From: Burkholderiales bacterium
GTDB taxonomy: Bacteria > Pseudomonadota > Gammaproteobacteria > Burkholderiales > Burkholderiaceae_B
Reading direction: 5' to 3'
Length of the DNA stretch: 64,000 nt
NCBI GenBank assembly: GCA_021299735.1
Contig: JAJTEM010000001.1
Coordinates: 186,001 to 250,000, forward strand
Shown: positions 9,179 through 16,559 of the stretch, piece after piece
How the letters are laid out: each line of letters opens with the position of its first letter
Numbering within the stretch: the stretch's first letter is position 1
The notes under the pieces: generated by a model
Seen by the model: only the letters and a program-made list of their open reading frames with translations
Database searches by the model: none
What the model was told of the DNA's origin: nothing
Position numbers and translations under genes: made by a program

Positions 9179-10177
9179 ATGACACAATTCCAGCTTGGCA
9201 GATGGATTTACTTTTTGTTGCTTGCACAGTTTTTGACTGCTCAAAATGCCAATGCAGCAACCATTACTGTGCGTATTGCAGCACCTCCATCGCTGATGTC
9301 ATTGCCCATTTATGTGGCCACTGAAAGAGGGTTTTTTGAAAAATACCATGTACAACCCCAGCTGATCGAGTGTGGTGGTGATCAGGATTGCGTCAAAGCC
9401 CTGTGCCACGGTAGGGCTGATATTGGCGTGTCGTCTGAATTGCCGGTGATGTTCGCAGCTTATGAGGAGAATCCAATATCCGTGTTGGCCACCTTGGTGA
9501 GCAACAAAGACGATCTGAAATTTCTGGTATCGCGAAACTTGCTGAGTTCGGGTCAACTGAGCCTTGCGGGCAAACGAATTGGCTATGTGCCCAAGTCATC
9601 TTCGCATTACTACATGGATATTTTTTTGCTCTTTAAAGGGGTTGATCCACAAGACGTAGTCAAAGTACCCATGACCGACGCCACAGCACTGACTCAAGCA
9701 CTGCTTTATGGTGATGTTGATGCTGTTTCTATTTGGGAGCCAGAGGCAGACAAGGTTCTGCAAGCTGGTGGTGGCGACATTGTGAAACCAGATGCGCCAC
9801 GCCTTTATACCCAAACATTCAATGTCAGTGTCCACAATCAATTCAAATATCGACAAAAGGATCTGGTGCATGGCATTGTGAAAGCGTTAAGTGAGGCAGT
9901 GGATTACATTCGCAAATATCCCTCCAGAGCGAAAGCGGCTGCACTAAGAAACAATTTGGCAAGTCGTGAATTCCTGGAAAAAAACTGGCATGAATATACC
10001 TTCCGAATGACCTTGCAGCAATCGCTGGTGACCACCCTGCAAGGGCAGGCCCGCTGGGCCCAACGTGAAGGCCATATTCAATCGGTGGTTTCTAATGCGC
10101 CCGAATACCTGAATTATATTGACGCGATGTTTTTACGTGAACACAAATCAGACCATGTTGATTTTGTGTATCGATGA
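9179..10177 (+). CDS. NMT1/THI5-SsuA-like periplasmic binding protein coupled to a kinase (copy 2)
   Basis: A 332-residue paralogue of the binding protein at 5351-6340 that shares long blocks with it: SSELPVMFAAYE, TLVSNKDDLKFLV, SSHYYMDIFLLFKGVDP, DAVSIWEP and DAPRLYTQTFN. A signal peptide ends near AQNANA. The gene ends in an ATGA overlap (10174-10177) with a kinase bearing an ethylene-receptor-type membrane domain. As with copy 1 there is no ABC transporter partner, so it is most likely a sensory binding protein. The pair probably arose by duplication of a binding-protein/kinase unit in which the kinase sensor was later swapped, because the two kinases have unrelated N-termini. Ligand unknown. 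Confidence 0.82.
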   Translation: MTQFQLGRWIYFLLLAQFLTAQNANAATITVRIAAPPSLMSLPIYVATERGFFEKYHVQPQLIECGGDQDCVKALCHGRADIGVSSELPVMFAAYEENPISVLATLVSNKDDLKFLVSRNLLSSGQLSLAGKRIGYVPKSSSHYYMDIFLLFKGVDPQDVVKVPMTDATALTQALLYGDVDAVSIWEPEADKVLQAGGGDIVKPDAPRLYTQTFNVSVHNQFKYRQKDLVHGIVKALSEAVDYIRKYPSRAKAAALRNNLASREFLEKNWHEYTFRMTLQQSLVTTLQGQARWAQREGHIQSVVSNAPEYLNYIDAMFLREHKSDHVDFVYR

Positions 10178-11820
10178 CTGATTTTTATCTGAATGACTGG
10201 CCAATGAACAATGTGATCGAGTATCTTCCGCACGGCTTTTGTATTGCATGGAATCCGCAACTGTTGGCCATGCACGTCATTTCAGACCTTTTGATTGCAA
10301 TTGCCTACTTTTCGATTCCGATAGGGATTGTGTATGTGGCCAAGCGCCGCCCCGACGCTGAGCTGCAACCCATTTATTACCTGTTCGCTGCATTCATTCT
10401 GGCCTGTGGTGTTACCCATGTGATGGGAATTTTCACCCTTTGGTTTCCGCTGTATTACACCCAAGGAATTGCAAAAATTGTAACCGCACTGGTTTCGGTG
10501 GCTACCGCAATTTATTTGTTACCCAAGTTAAAACACATCATGGCCTTGCCCGATCTTGGCAAACTGACGCAAATTAACAGTGCGCTGGCAGCGGAAATTG
10601 AATCCCGACGTCAAAGTGAAGCGTCGCTGCGGCAGTCGCAGGAGCTTGCTTTACAGGCCCAAAAAACACAGGCTGCTTTTCTGGCCAATATGAGCCATGA
10701 AATACGCACCCCGATGAATGGCATTTTGGGTACGCTCGACCTGTTGCTCGACACAGAATTGAAACCCGGGCAACTACAACTGGCAGCAGCCTCCAAGCGC
10801 AGCGCCGCATCCTTGCTAAGCCTGTTAAACGACATTCTCGACATTTCAAAAGTGGAAAGTGGACATTTAACTTTGCGCAACAGCCCGTTGCAGCTTGCTG
10901 ATGTATTTGCCGACGTAGAAGCCGCAATGGCCTTCGATGCCAATAGCAAGAATATTGAACTGCGCTGCCCTGCAGAGGCATTGCCGAAAAATACTTACCT
11001 GGGCGATTCGGTGCGTATACGGCAAATTTTGTTGAACCTGGTGGGCAATGCAATCAAGTTTACCGATGTTGGGCATGTGAAAGTAACGTGCAGAGAAGTG
11101 TCGCGAGCCACGCAGCAGGCTGTTCTGGAGTTTGTTGTGAAAGATACCGGGATTGGTATTGCACCCGAGCACCAAAAAAATCTGTTCAAGCGATTCACTC
11201 AGGTAGACAACTCCAGCACTCGGCGGGCTCAGGGTAGCGGGCTTGGGCTCGCGATTGTCAAGGAGCTAGTCGAACTGATGGGTGGGCAAGTTCGCTTGCA
11301 AAGTGAACCAGGCTGTGGGACTGAAGTTGTTTTTTCCTTGTGTGTCGGTTTGCCATCCGAGTGCGCTCAAACAGGAGGTGAACGTGCGGCTCAAACAACG
11401 GCAGCGACACAAACTGCGGTAACGCGCGTAGAGCAATTTCGCGGCAAAATTCTGGTTGTAGAGGACGCCGCCATGAATCAAATGGTGGTATGTAAAGTAC
11501 TTGAACGCCACGGCCTGGTTTGTGAGGTGGCCAACAATGGTCAGGAAGCAATCGACCTGCTTTCAAGAGAGCAATTTGATTTGGTATTGATGGATGGCCA
11601 AATGCCCGTGATGGACGGTTATGAAGCCACAGCGCTTATTCGGAGCGGCAGCGTACCGGGCGTGAATGTCGACATACCGATTGTGGCGCTGACAGCGCAT
11701 GCCATGGTGGGAGAAGATAAAAAGTGTTTGGCTGCGGGCATGAATGATTACCTGACCAAGCCATTGGATCGCACCAGGCTACTGGAAGTGTTGAGCAAGT
11801 ACTTGAAAAAAACGGATTGA
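10174..11820 (+). CDS. Hybrid histidine kinase with an ETR1-type ethylene-binding membrane domain
   Basis: A 548-residue hybrid kinase. Residues 30-120 form three membrane helices closely matching the plant ethylene receptor ETR1 sensor: ISDLLIAIAYFSIPIGIVYV in helix 1, with Asp38 at the place of ETR1 Asp25, and FILACGVTHVMGIFTLW in helix 2. In that helix Cys78 and His82 correspond to the copper ligands Cys65 and His69. A coiled linker (132-165) leads to HisKA with His175 in ANMSHEIRTPMNG. The HATPase domain (275-392) has DSVRIRQILLNLVGNAIKF and GSGLGLAI. The C-terminal receiver (424-545) has Asp474 in VLMDGQMPVMDG. It has no GAF domain, unlike plant receptors. It is translationally coupled to the binding protein before it. 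Bacterial ethylene-binding domains are known; pairing with a periplasmic binding protein is unusual. Confidence 0.88.
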   Translation: MTDFYLNDWPMNNVIEYLPHGFCIAWNPQLLAMHVISDLLIAIAYFSIPIGIVYVAKRRPDAELQPIYYLFAAFILACGVTHVMGIFTLWFPLYYTQGIAKIVTALVSVATAIYLLPKLKHIMALPDLGKLTQINSALAAEIESRRQSEASLRQSQELALQAQKTQAAFLANMSHEIRTPMNGILGTLDLLLDTELKPGQLQLAAASKRSAASLLSLLNDILDISKVESGHLTLRNSPLQLADVFADVEAAMAFDANSKNIELRCPAEALPKNTYLGDSVRIRQILLNLVGNAIKFTDVGHVKVTCREVSRATQQAVLEFVVKDTGIGIAPEHQKNLFKRFTQVDNSSTRRAQGSGLGLAIVKELVELMGGQVRLQSEPGCGTEVVFSLCVGLPSECAQTGGERAAQTTAATQTAVTRVEQFRGKILVVEDAAMNQMVVCKVLERHGLVCEVANNGQEAIDLLSREQFDLVLMDGQMPVMDGYEATALIRSGSVPGVNVDIPIVALTAHAMVGEDKKCLAAGMNDYLTKPLDRTRLLEVLSKYLKKTD

Positions 11821-11845
11821 ATATCAGCTTGCGCCCGGATTTTTG

Positions 11846-12202
11846 TCAGGCAGCCTGAATGTTCTTTCGCAAAACTAGAATGTGGTCTGTAATTTCACAA
11901 AGACTGTTAAGCGCCTGAATGCAGCTTGATGCATTGTGTTCTTTGGCGGCTTTTTCAAGCGACTGGATTGCTGACAGAAATTTCAGCAGTCCCAGGTTTT
12001 GGGCAATACCCTTGAAGTAATGAGCTTTACTTGCAAGCCCGGCGTAATCTTCAGAATGAACCTGGCTCGACAAACTCGATTGCTGATTGGTGAATTCGTC
12101 GAGAAACATGTCAAGAACTTCGAGCAACAATGCCGAGTCGCCACACAGGCGGTCCAGGGTGGCTTCCAGATCAATCTCGGTCGATAAATTGCTTAAATCC
12201 AT
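11846..12202 (-). CDS. Stand-alone Hpt phosphotransfer protein
   Basis: A 118-residue all-helical protein with an Hpt core. The phosphorylatable His is in KAHYFKGIAQNLG, the equivalent of the usual AHxLKGxxxxxG motif, and the LCGDSALLLEVLDMFLDEF helix lies before it. It would relay phosphate from a receiver domain to a final response regulator. It is convergent with the ethylene-domain kinase, with 25 bp between the stop codons. Both kinases in this cluster end in a receiver and lack an Hpt domain, which makes this protein their natural partner. No output regulator is visible nearby. It sits only 9 bp downstream of the thioesterase gene on the same strand. Confidence 0.83.
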   Translation of the reverse strand: MDLSNLSTEIDLEATLDRLCGDSALLLEVLDMFLDEFTNQQSSLSSQVHSEDYAGLASKAHYFKGIAQNLGLLKFLSAIQSLEKAAKEHNASSCIQALNSLCEITDHILVLRKNIQAA

Positions 12203-12211
12203 TGGGTAAGT

Positions 12212-12685
12212 TTACTTCAGATTGTTCATTCGCTCTTCATGTTCCTTGCGCAATATTTTGCGCAACTCGGCATTGGCATAGCGCTTCTTGTCCTCATCAG
12301 TTTGAGGCTGCAGGGGTGGCACTTTGCCAGGTGTGCCATCCGCATTCATGGCTACCATGGTGAAAAAGCAACTGTTGGTGTGCGTGGCAATTCCTTTGTG
12401 AATGTCTTCAGAAACCACTTTGATGCCCACTTCCATCGAAGTGTTGCCTGTGTAATTGACACTGGCCAAAAAAGTAACCAGTTCACCGACTCGAATCGGT
12501 TGGCGAAACAACACCCGGTCTACTGACAAAGTGACCACATACATACCCGCATACCGGCTTGCGCAGGCATAGGCCACCTGGTCGAGCAATTTCAAAATAT
12601 GCCCACCGTGCACTTTACCGCTGAAGTTGGCCATGTCGGGGGTCATCAGAACGGTCATACTGAGCTGGTGGTTGGGAAATGGCAT
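12212..12685 (-). CDS. Acyl-CoA thioesterase, hotdog fold (YciA/ACOT type)
   Basis: This 157-residue hotdog protein hydrolyses acyl-CoA thioesters in the cytoplasm. Typical features are NFSGKVHGGHILKLLDQVAY, in which the conserved Asn and Asp lie near the active site, then VDRVLFRQPIRVGELV and NYTGNTSMEVGIKV. The open frame continues upstream to 13342, but that stretch is antisense to the ElyC/YdcF gene and looks unlike the family, so the start is ATG 12685. The C-terminus is charged (RKILRKEHEERMNNLK). It is divergent from the ElyC-aap operon and directly upstream of the Hpt gene. The acyl specificity is unknown. Confidence 0.88.
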   Translation of the reverse strand: MPFPNHQLSMTVLMTPDMANFSGKVHGGHILKLLDQVAYACASRYAGMYVVTLSVDRVLFRQPIRVGELVTFLASVNYTGNTSMEVGIKVVSEDIHKGIATHTNSCFFTMVAMNADGTPGKVPPLQPQTDEDKKRYANAELRKILRKEHEERMNNLK

Positions 12686-12785
12686 GGTTGTGGGCGGGTA
12701 TGAGTGAGTGAAGAAAACAGTGTAGCGCGCTTGTGTGGCATTGACACGTCTACAATGGACCCTGAAATAATTTGTGGAGAAAGCT

Positions 12786-13580
12786 GTGGCTGCCGAGTTG
12801 ACCAAGTACGCCATTTGGCTTTTAAGCCCTTTGGGTTTGTGGATTTCCCTCACGGTATTGGCGGGCCTTGGTTTATTTGGCCGCAGGCATTGGCGTGTGC
12901 TTGTACTGGTATTGGCACAGTTGCAGTTGCTGGTGTTCAGCTTGCCGTGGGTGGCCGATACCTTGTTGGGCCAGCTTGAAGAGGAAGCCAGGTTACTGGA
13001 AGCCAGCCGACCTTTGCCCAAAAAGGTGGATGCCATTGTGGTGCTGGGCGGTGGCCTTGATGGGCGGTACGACGGTGTGCGCGTGCTGCCAGACCTGAAC
13101 GATGCGGGTGACCGCCTTTGGCAGGGTGCGCGGCTGTACCGGCAAGGTGTAGCAAAGCGTATGGTGCTTAGTGGTGGGCAGTTTGCTGCCGACCCGCGCA
13201 AGGAAGCCGAGGCCCCCGGCATGAAAGTATTCATGCTGGACATGGGCGTGCCTGAAAATGCCCTGATAATTGAAGGCAACTCCCGAACTACCTTTGAGAA
13301 CGCTTTACGCACCCGCGAGTTGCTGGGTACAGGCGCGCGCAATATTGCGCTGGTGACCTCCGCTTTTCACATGGGCCGTTCGGTGATGTGGTTTGAAAAA
13401 GCGGGCTTTACCGTATACCCCGTGCGCGCCGATATTCGAGTACTCCATGAAAGCCGTACTTTCTGGGAATGGTTGCCCAAGCCCCAAGCGCTGGATGAAA
13501 ACACCCTGACCATTAAAGAATATTTGGGCCGCTTCCAGTTGAAGGTAAGTGAAGCCTATGAAACAGAGGCAAGCCAGTGA
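12786..13580 (+). CDS. ElyC/SanA/YdcF family (DUF218) membrane protein
   Basis: A 264-residue protein with two N-terminal membrane helices followed by a DUF218 domain: DAIVVLGGGLDGRYDG, RMVLSGGQF, EGNSRTTFENAL and ALVTSAFHMGRSVMWFEKAGF. In E. coli ElyC and SanA of this family act in envelope or peptidoglycan homeostasis, but the chemistry is unproven. GTG 12786 is chosen because GGAGA lies 6 nt upstream; an in-frame GTG at 12774 overlaps that site. The stop overlaps the next start (GTGA, 13577-13580), so it is the first gene of a four-gene operon with an amino acid ABC transporter. That link is not explained by known function. Confidence 0.85.
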   Translation: MAAELTKYAIWLLSPLGLWISLTVLAGLGLFGRRHWRVLVLVLAQLQLLVFSLPWVADTLLGQLEEEARLLEASRPLPKKVDAIVVLGGGLDGRYDGVRVLPDLNDAGDRLWQGARLYRQGVAKRMVLSGGQFAADPRKEAEAPGMKVFMLDMGVPENALIIEGNSRTTFENALRTRELLGTGARNIALVTSAFHMGRSVMWFEKAGFTVYPVRADIRVLHESRTFWEWLPKPQALDENTLTIKEYLGRFQLKVSEAYETEASQ

Positions 13581-14608
13581 AGGCGCCCAGAATGCGGACC
13601 ACCACTTTTTTTGGTCTGTTGTTGTGCGTGTTGTTGGCCAATACCGTGTATGCAGGCCCAGTGTTGAATGGTATTTATAAACGTGATGCTGTGCGTTGCG
13701 GCGTAAGCAGTGGCGTGGCCGGTTTTTCTGCATTGGGTAGCGATGGGCAATGGCGCGGCCTGGACGTCGCCGTGTGCAGGGCAGTGGCCGCCGCAGTGCT
13801 GGGCAATGCGCAAAAAGTGCAGTTCACCCCTTTAAGCTCGCAACAGCGTTTTGCAGCGTTGCAGGCTGGGCAAATTGATATTCTCTCGCGCAACACCACC
13901 TGGACCCTCAGCCGCGATGCGGGCCTGAATGCACACTTTACCGCCATTACCTATTACGACGGCCAGGGCATTTTAATGCACCGACGATTTGGCGTGAAAA
14001 GCGCCAAAGAACTTAAAGGTGCTGAAATTTGTGTGCAATCGGGCACCACCAATGAGAAAAACCTGAGTACTTTTTTGACCTCACAGGGCATTACAGCCAA
14101 AGCCATTGTGTACGACAATTTTGAGGCCGCTTACAAAGCGTTTTTCAGTGGTCGGTGCCAGGCTTTTTCAACGGATGTGTCGGCCCTGATTGGATTGAAA
14201 ACCAGCCAAAGCGGCAAGCCCGATGATTACGTGGTGCTGCCTGAAATTTTTTCAAAAGAGCCTTTGGGCCCGGTGGTGCAGCGTGGCGATGACGAATTTT
14301 TCGCCATCGTGAAATGGGTAGTGTTCGCCATGATTGAAGCCGAAGAACTGGGTGTTGGGAAAGCAAATATTGAAAACGCACTGAACAGCAAAAACCCCGC
14401 AGTGCAACGCTTGTTGGGCGGTGCTGAAAACCTTGGGAAACCACTGGGTTTACCGCAGGATTGGGTGGTGAAAATTATCCAGCAAGTGGGTAATTATGGC
14501 GAGGTGTTCGAAGCCAATTTGGGCCAGCAATCACCCCTGAAACTTGAACGTGGTTTGAACGCGCTGTGGACTCAGGGTGGGCTGATGTATGCCCCCCCAT
14601 TGCGTTGA
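13577..14608 (+). CDS. aapJ: General L-amino acid ABC transporter, periplasmic binding protein
   Basis: A 343-residue AapJ/BztA-type binding protein for polar amino acids. A signal peptide (FFGLLLCVLLANTVYA) is followed by RDAVRCGVSSGVAGFS, DVAVCRAVAAAVLG, the DILSRNTTWTLSRD motif characteristic of AapJ, and ICVQSGTTNEKNLSTF. The start GTG 13577 has GAGG 7 nt upstream and overlaps the previous stop codon; ATG 13592 is an alternative. Permease genes aapQ and aapM follow at once. The specific ligands (Glu, Asp, Gln and others in studied homologues) cannot be read from the sequence. Confidence 0.88.
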   Translation: MKAPRMRTTTFFGLLLCVLLANTVYAGPVLNGIYKRDAVRCGVSSGVAGFSALGSDGQWRGLDVAVCRAVAAAVLGNAQKVQFTPLSSQQRFAALQAGQIDILSRNTTWTLSRDAGLNAHFTAITYYDGQGILMHRRFGVKSAKELKGAEICVQSGTTNEKNLSTFLTSQGITAKAIVYDNFEAAYKAFFSGRCQAFSTDVSALIGLKTSQSGKPDDYVVLPEIFSKEPLGPVVQRGDDEFFAIVKWVVFAMIEAEELGVGKANIENALNSKNPAVQRLLGGAENLGKPLGLPQDWVVKIIQQVGNYGEVFEANLGQQSPLKLERGLNALWTQGGLMYAPPLR

Positions 14609-14614
14609 AGGTGC

Positions 14615-15448
14615 ATGCCCTTGAATTTTGAATTCCTCAATGACCCCGCCGGCTTCGGCCTGAGTGAAGGCTGGCTGTTGGTGGCTTTCAGTTCGCCGTA
14701 TTGGCAAATACTGCTGGCGGGTTTCTTGAACACCTTGAAAGTGTGCCTGCCCGCCCTGTTTCTGAGTACGTTGTTAGGCCTTTTAATCGGGCTGGGCCAA
14801 TTAACCCCCCACCCCTTGGTGAAAGGGCTCTGCAAGGCGTATATCAACCTGTTTCGCAATGTGCCCTTGCTGCTGCAACTGCTGGCCATTTACTTTGCCA
14901 TTACCCAGTTTTTACCCATTGCCAGCCAGGCGTGGTCGCTTGGCGACATTGTGTTTATCAGCAAAAGTGGTTTGGCATTTCCTTCGTTTTCAGACGCACC
15001 CCTGCGCGGGCGTTTTTCAATTGAAGGCGGCTGGGTACTTAGCCCGGAATACCTCGCCGTGCTGCTTGCACTGGTGGTGTACACCGCCGCCTTTGTGGCT
15101 GAAATAGTGCGCGCAGGCGTGCAAGCCGTGAAGCCCGGTATGCGGCAGGGTGCACTGGCACTGGGCCTGAACAACAGGCAAACAACCCGCTACGTGGTGT
15201 TGCCTTTGGCCTTGCGGGTGGTCGTGCCTTCGCTCTCAAACCAGTACTTGAACCTGTTGAAAAACGCTTCGCTGGGGGTGGCTGTGGGCTATCCGGAATT
15301 GGTATCAGTGGCCAACACCGCCATTAATCAAAGCGGCAAGGCGGTGGAATGTGTGCTGATTATTCTGATCACTTACGCCTTGCTTAGCGCAGTGGCGGCA
15401 GGCCTTATGAATTGGCTGAACACCCGCGTTAACAGGGGGGCATTGTGA
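14615..15448 (+). CDS. aapQ: General L-amino acid ABC transporter permease
   Basis: A 277-residue inner-membrane permease of the HisM/AapQ family. It has the helix pattern of this group, INLFRNVPLLLQLLAIYFA, and the cytoplasmic EAA loop region VQAVKPGMRQGALALGLNN that docks the ATPase. GAAGG upstream of ATG 14615 serves as ribosome site. It starts 6 bp after aapJ and its stop overlaps the aapM start (GTGA at 15445-15448). At 277 residues it is shorter than many AapQ proteins (close to 400), mainly in the stretch between the first helices and the core. Confidence 0.86.
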   Translation: MPLNFEFLNDPAGFGLSEGWLLVAFSSPYWQILLAGFLNTLKVCLPALFLSTLLGLLIGLGQLTPHPLVKGLCKAYINLFRNVPLLLQLLAIYFAITQFLPIASQAWSLGDIVFISKSGLAFPSFSDAPLRGRFSIEGGWVLSPEYLAVLLALVVYTAAFVAEIVRAGVQAVKPGMRQGALALGLNNRQTTRYVVLPLALRVVVPSLSNQYLNLLKNASLGVAVGYPELVSVANTAINQSGKAVECVLIILITYALLSAVAAGLMNWLNTRVNRGAL

Positions 15449-16428
15449 ACCCTGTCATGTTCAATCGATTTTTGTGGGTTGCGCTGCCGCTGTTACTGGC
15501 TCCTGTACTTTGGGCGCTTGTGGACTGGGCGGTTTTAAGTGCGGTGTTTCAGCCCAATTTGCAAGCCTGCCAGCAAGCCGCCGGGAAGGGTGCCTGTTGG
15601 GGTGTAATTGCTGAAAAATGGCGGGTTATTCTGTTTGGTCGGTATCCGCTTGAAGAACAGTGGCGCGCAGGTACCGTGTTGGTGTTGTGGTCGGTATTGC
15701 TGTTTACCACCGCTGCACGGGTGTTCAACAACAAAACCGCAGTTGCGCTTTGGGCTTTTCTAGTGCCTGCAAGCGCGGTGCTGCTGCATGGCGGGTTCGC
15801 AAGCCTGCCTGCTGTACCCACAAACCTGTGGGGCGGTTTGCCGCTCACCCTTGTTTTGAGTACGGTGGGTTTCGGTCTGGCATTTCCATTGGCCCTGTTG
15901 CTGGCCTTGGGCCGTCGGTCTGCATTCGCCCCGCTGCGTGGTCTCTGTATTGCTTACATCGAATTGTTACGTGCCTTGCCTTTGGTTGCCGTGTTGTTCC
16001 TGGCTGCGTTTGTGCTGCCCTTGTGGTTACCTGGTGATGGTCTTGATTTGTTCACTCGTGTGTTGCTGACCATTTCCTTTTTCAGTGCAGCCTATTTGGC
16101 AGAGGTATTGCGTGGGGGGCTGCAGGCCGTGCCCCTGGGGCAGGCGCAGGCCGCCAAGGCATTGGGTTTGAATGTGGTTCAACGCAATGTGCATGTGATG
16201 TTGCCCCAGGCCATACGGGCCTGCTTGCCCAGCCTTGTTAACAGCTTTGTGACCTTGTTCAAGGAATGCTCACTGGTCACCATTGTGGCCCTGTTTGAAT
16301 TGACTGGCGCATTAAGCCTTGCCCTGGCCGGGGATGTGCAGTGGCGCAGCTTTTACTTCGAAGGGTATTTGTTCATCGGTTTGGTGTATTGGGCCTATTG
16401 CTTTGGTTTGTCGAAAACGGTCAAATAA
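15445..16428 (+). CDS. aapM: General L-amino acid ABC transporter permease, last gene of the operon
   Basis: A 327-residue permease partner of AapQ. An N-terminal extension with membrane helices precedes the permease core: GGLPLTLVLSTVGFGLAFPL, AYIELLRALPLVAVLFLAAF, and the EAA loop LQAVPLGQAQAAKALGLN. It ends in LFIGLVYWAYCFGLSKTVK. The gene begins at GTG 15445, overlapping the aapQ stop. The ATPase gene aapP, which normally follows, is absent: the next gene is an unrelated hydrolase with its own leader. The transporter must borrow an ATPase encoded elsewhere or be non-functional. Confidence 0.86.
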   Translation: MNPVMFNRFLWVALPLLLAPVLWALVDWAVLSAVFQPNLQACQQAAGKGACWGVIAEKWRVILFGRYPLEEQWRAGTVLVLWSVLLFTTAARVFNNKTAVALWAFLVPASAVLLHGGFASLPAVPTNLWGGLPLTLVLSTVGFGLAFPLALLLALGRRSAFAPLRGLCIAYIELLRALPLVAVLFLAAFVLPLWLPGDGLDLFTRVLLTISFFSAAYLAEVLRGGLQAVPLGQAQAAKALGLNVVQRNVHVMLPQAIRACLPSLVNSFVTLFKECSLVTIVALFELTGALSLALAGDVQWRSFYFEGYLFIGLVYWAYCFGLSKTVK

Positions 16429-16499
16429 AAAGAAAACGGTTATTCATACGTTGGTGTTCAAGCCGTTAGAGTTGAATTTCTAGCGACAAGAACCAATTA

Positions 16500-16517
16500 A
16501 GTGTACATTTGTACACT
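16500..16517. promoter_or_regulatory. 18-bp perfect palindromic operator candidate
   Basis: AGTGTAC, spacer ATTT, GTACACT forms a perfect inverted repeat 43 bp before the hydrolase start codon. Size and spacing resemble TetR-family operators; the AGTGNAC half-site recalls FabR/DesT-type lipid regulators, but this is only a resemblance. No regulator gene is adjacent. Confidence 0.45.
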
Positions 16518-16559
16518 CATAATAAAACACACCGTCGAATTCCGATTCGGAGACACCGC

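Noticed and set aside
5351-10177. Binding proteins as part of a taurine/nitrate ABC importer
   Set aside because: No permease or ATPase genes are adjacent, and both are translationally coupled to kinases.
12686-13342. Upstream extension of the thioesterase open frame to 376 residues
   Set aside because: The extra part is antisense to the ElyC/YdcF gene, is unlike any thioesterase, and ATG 12685 gives the normal family length.
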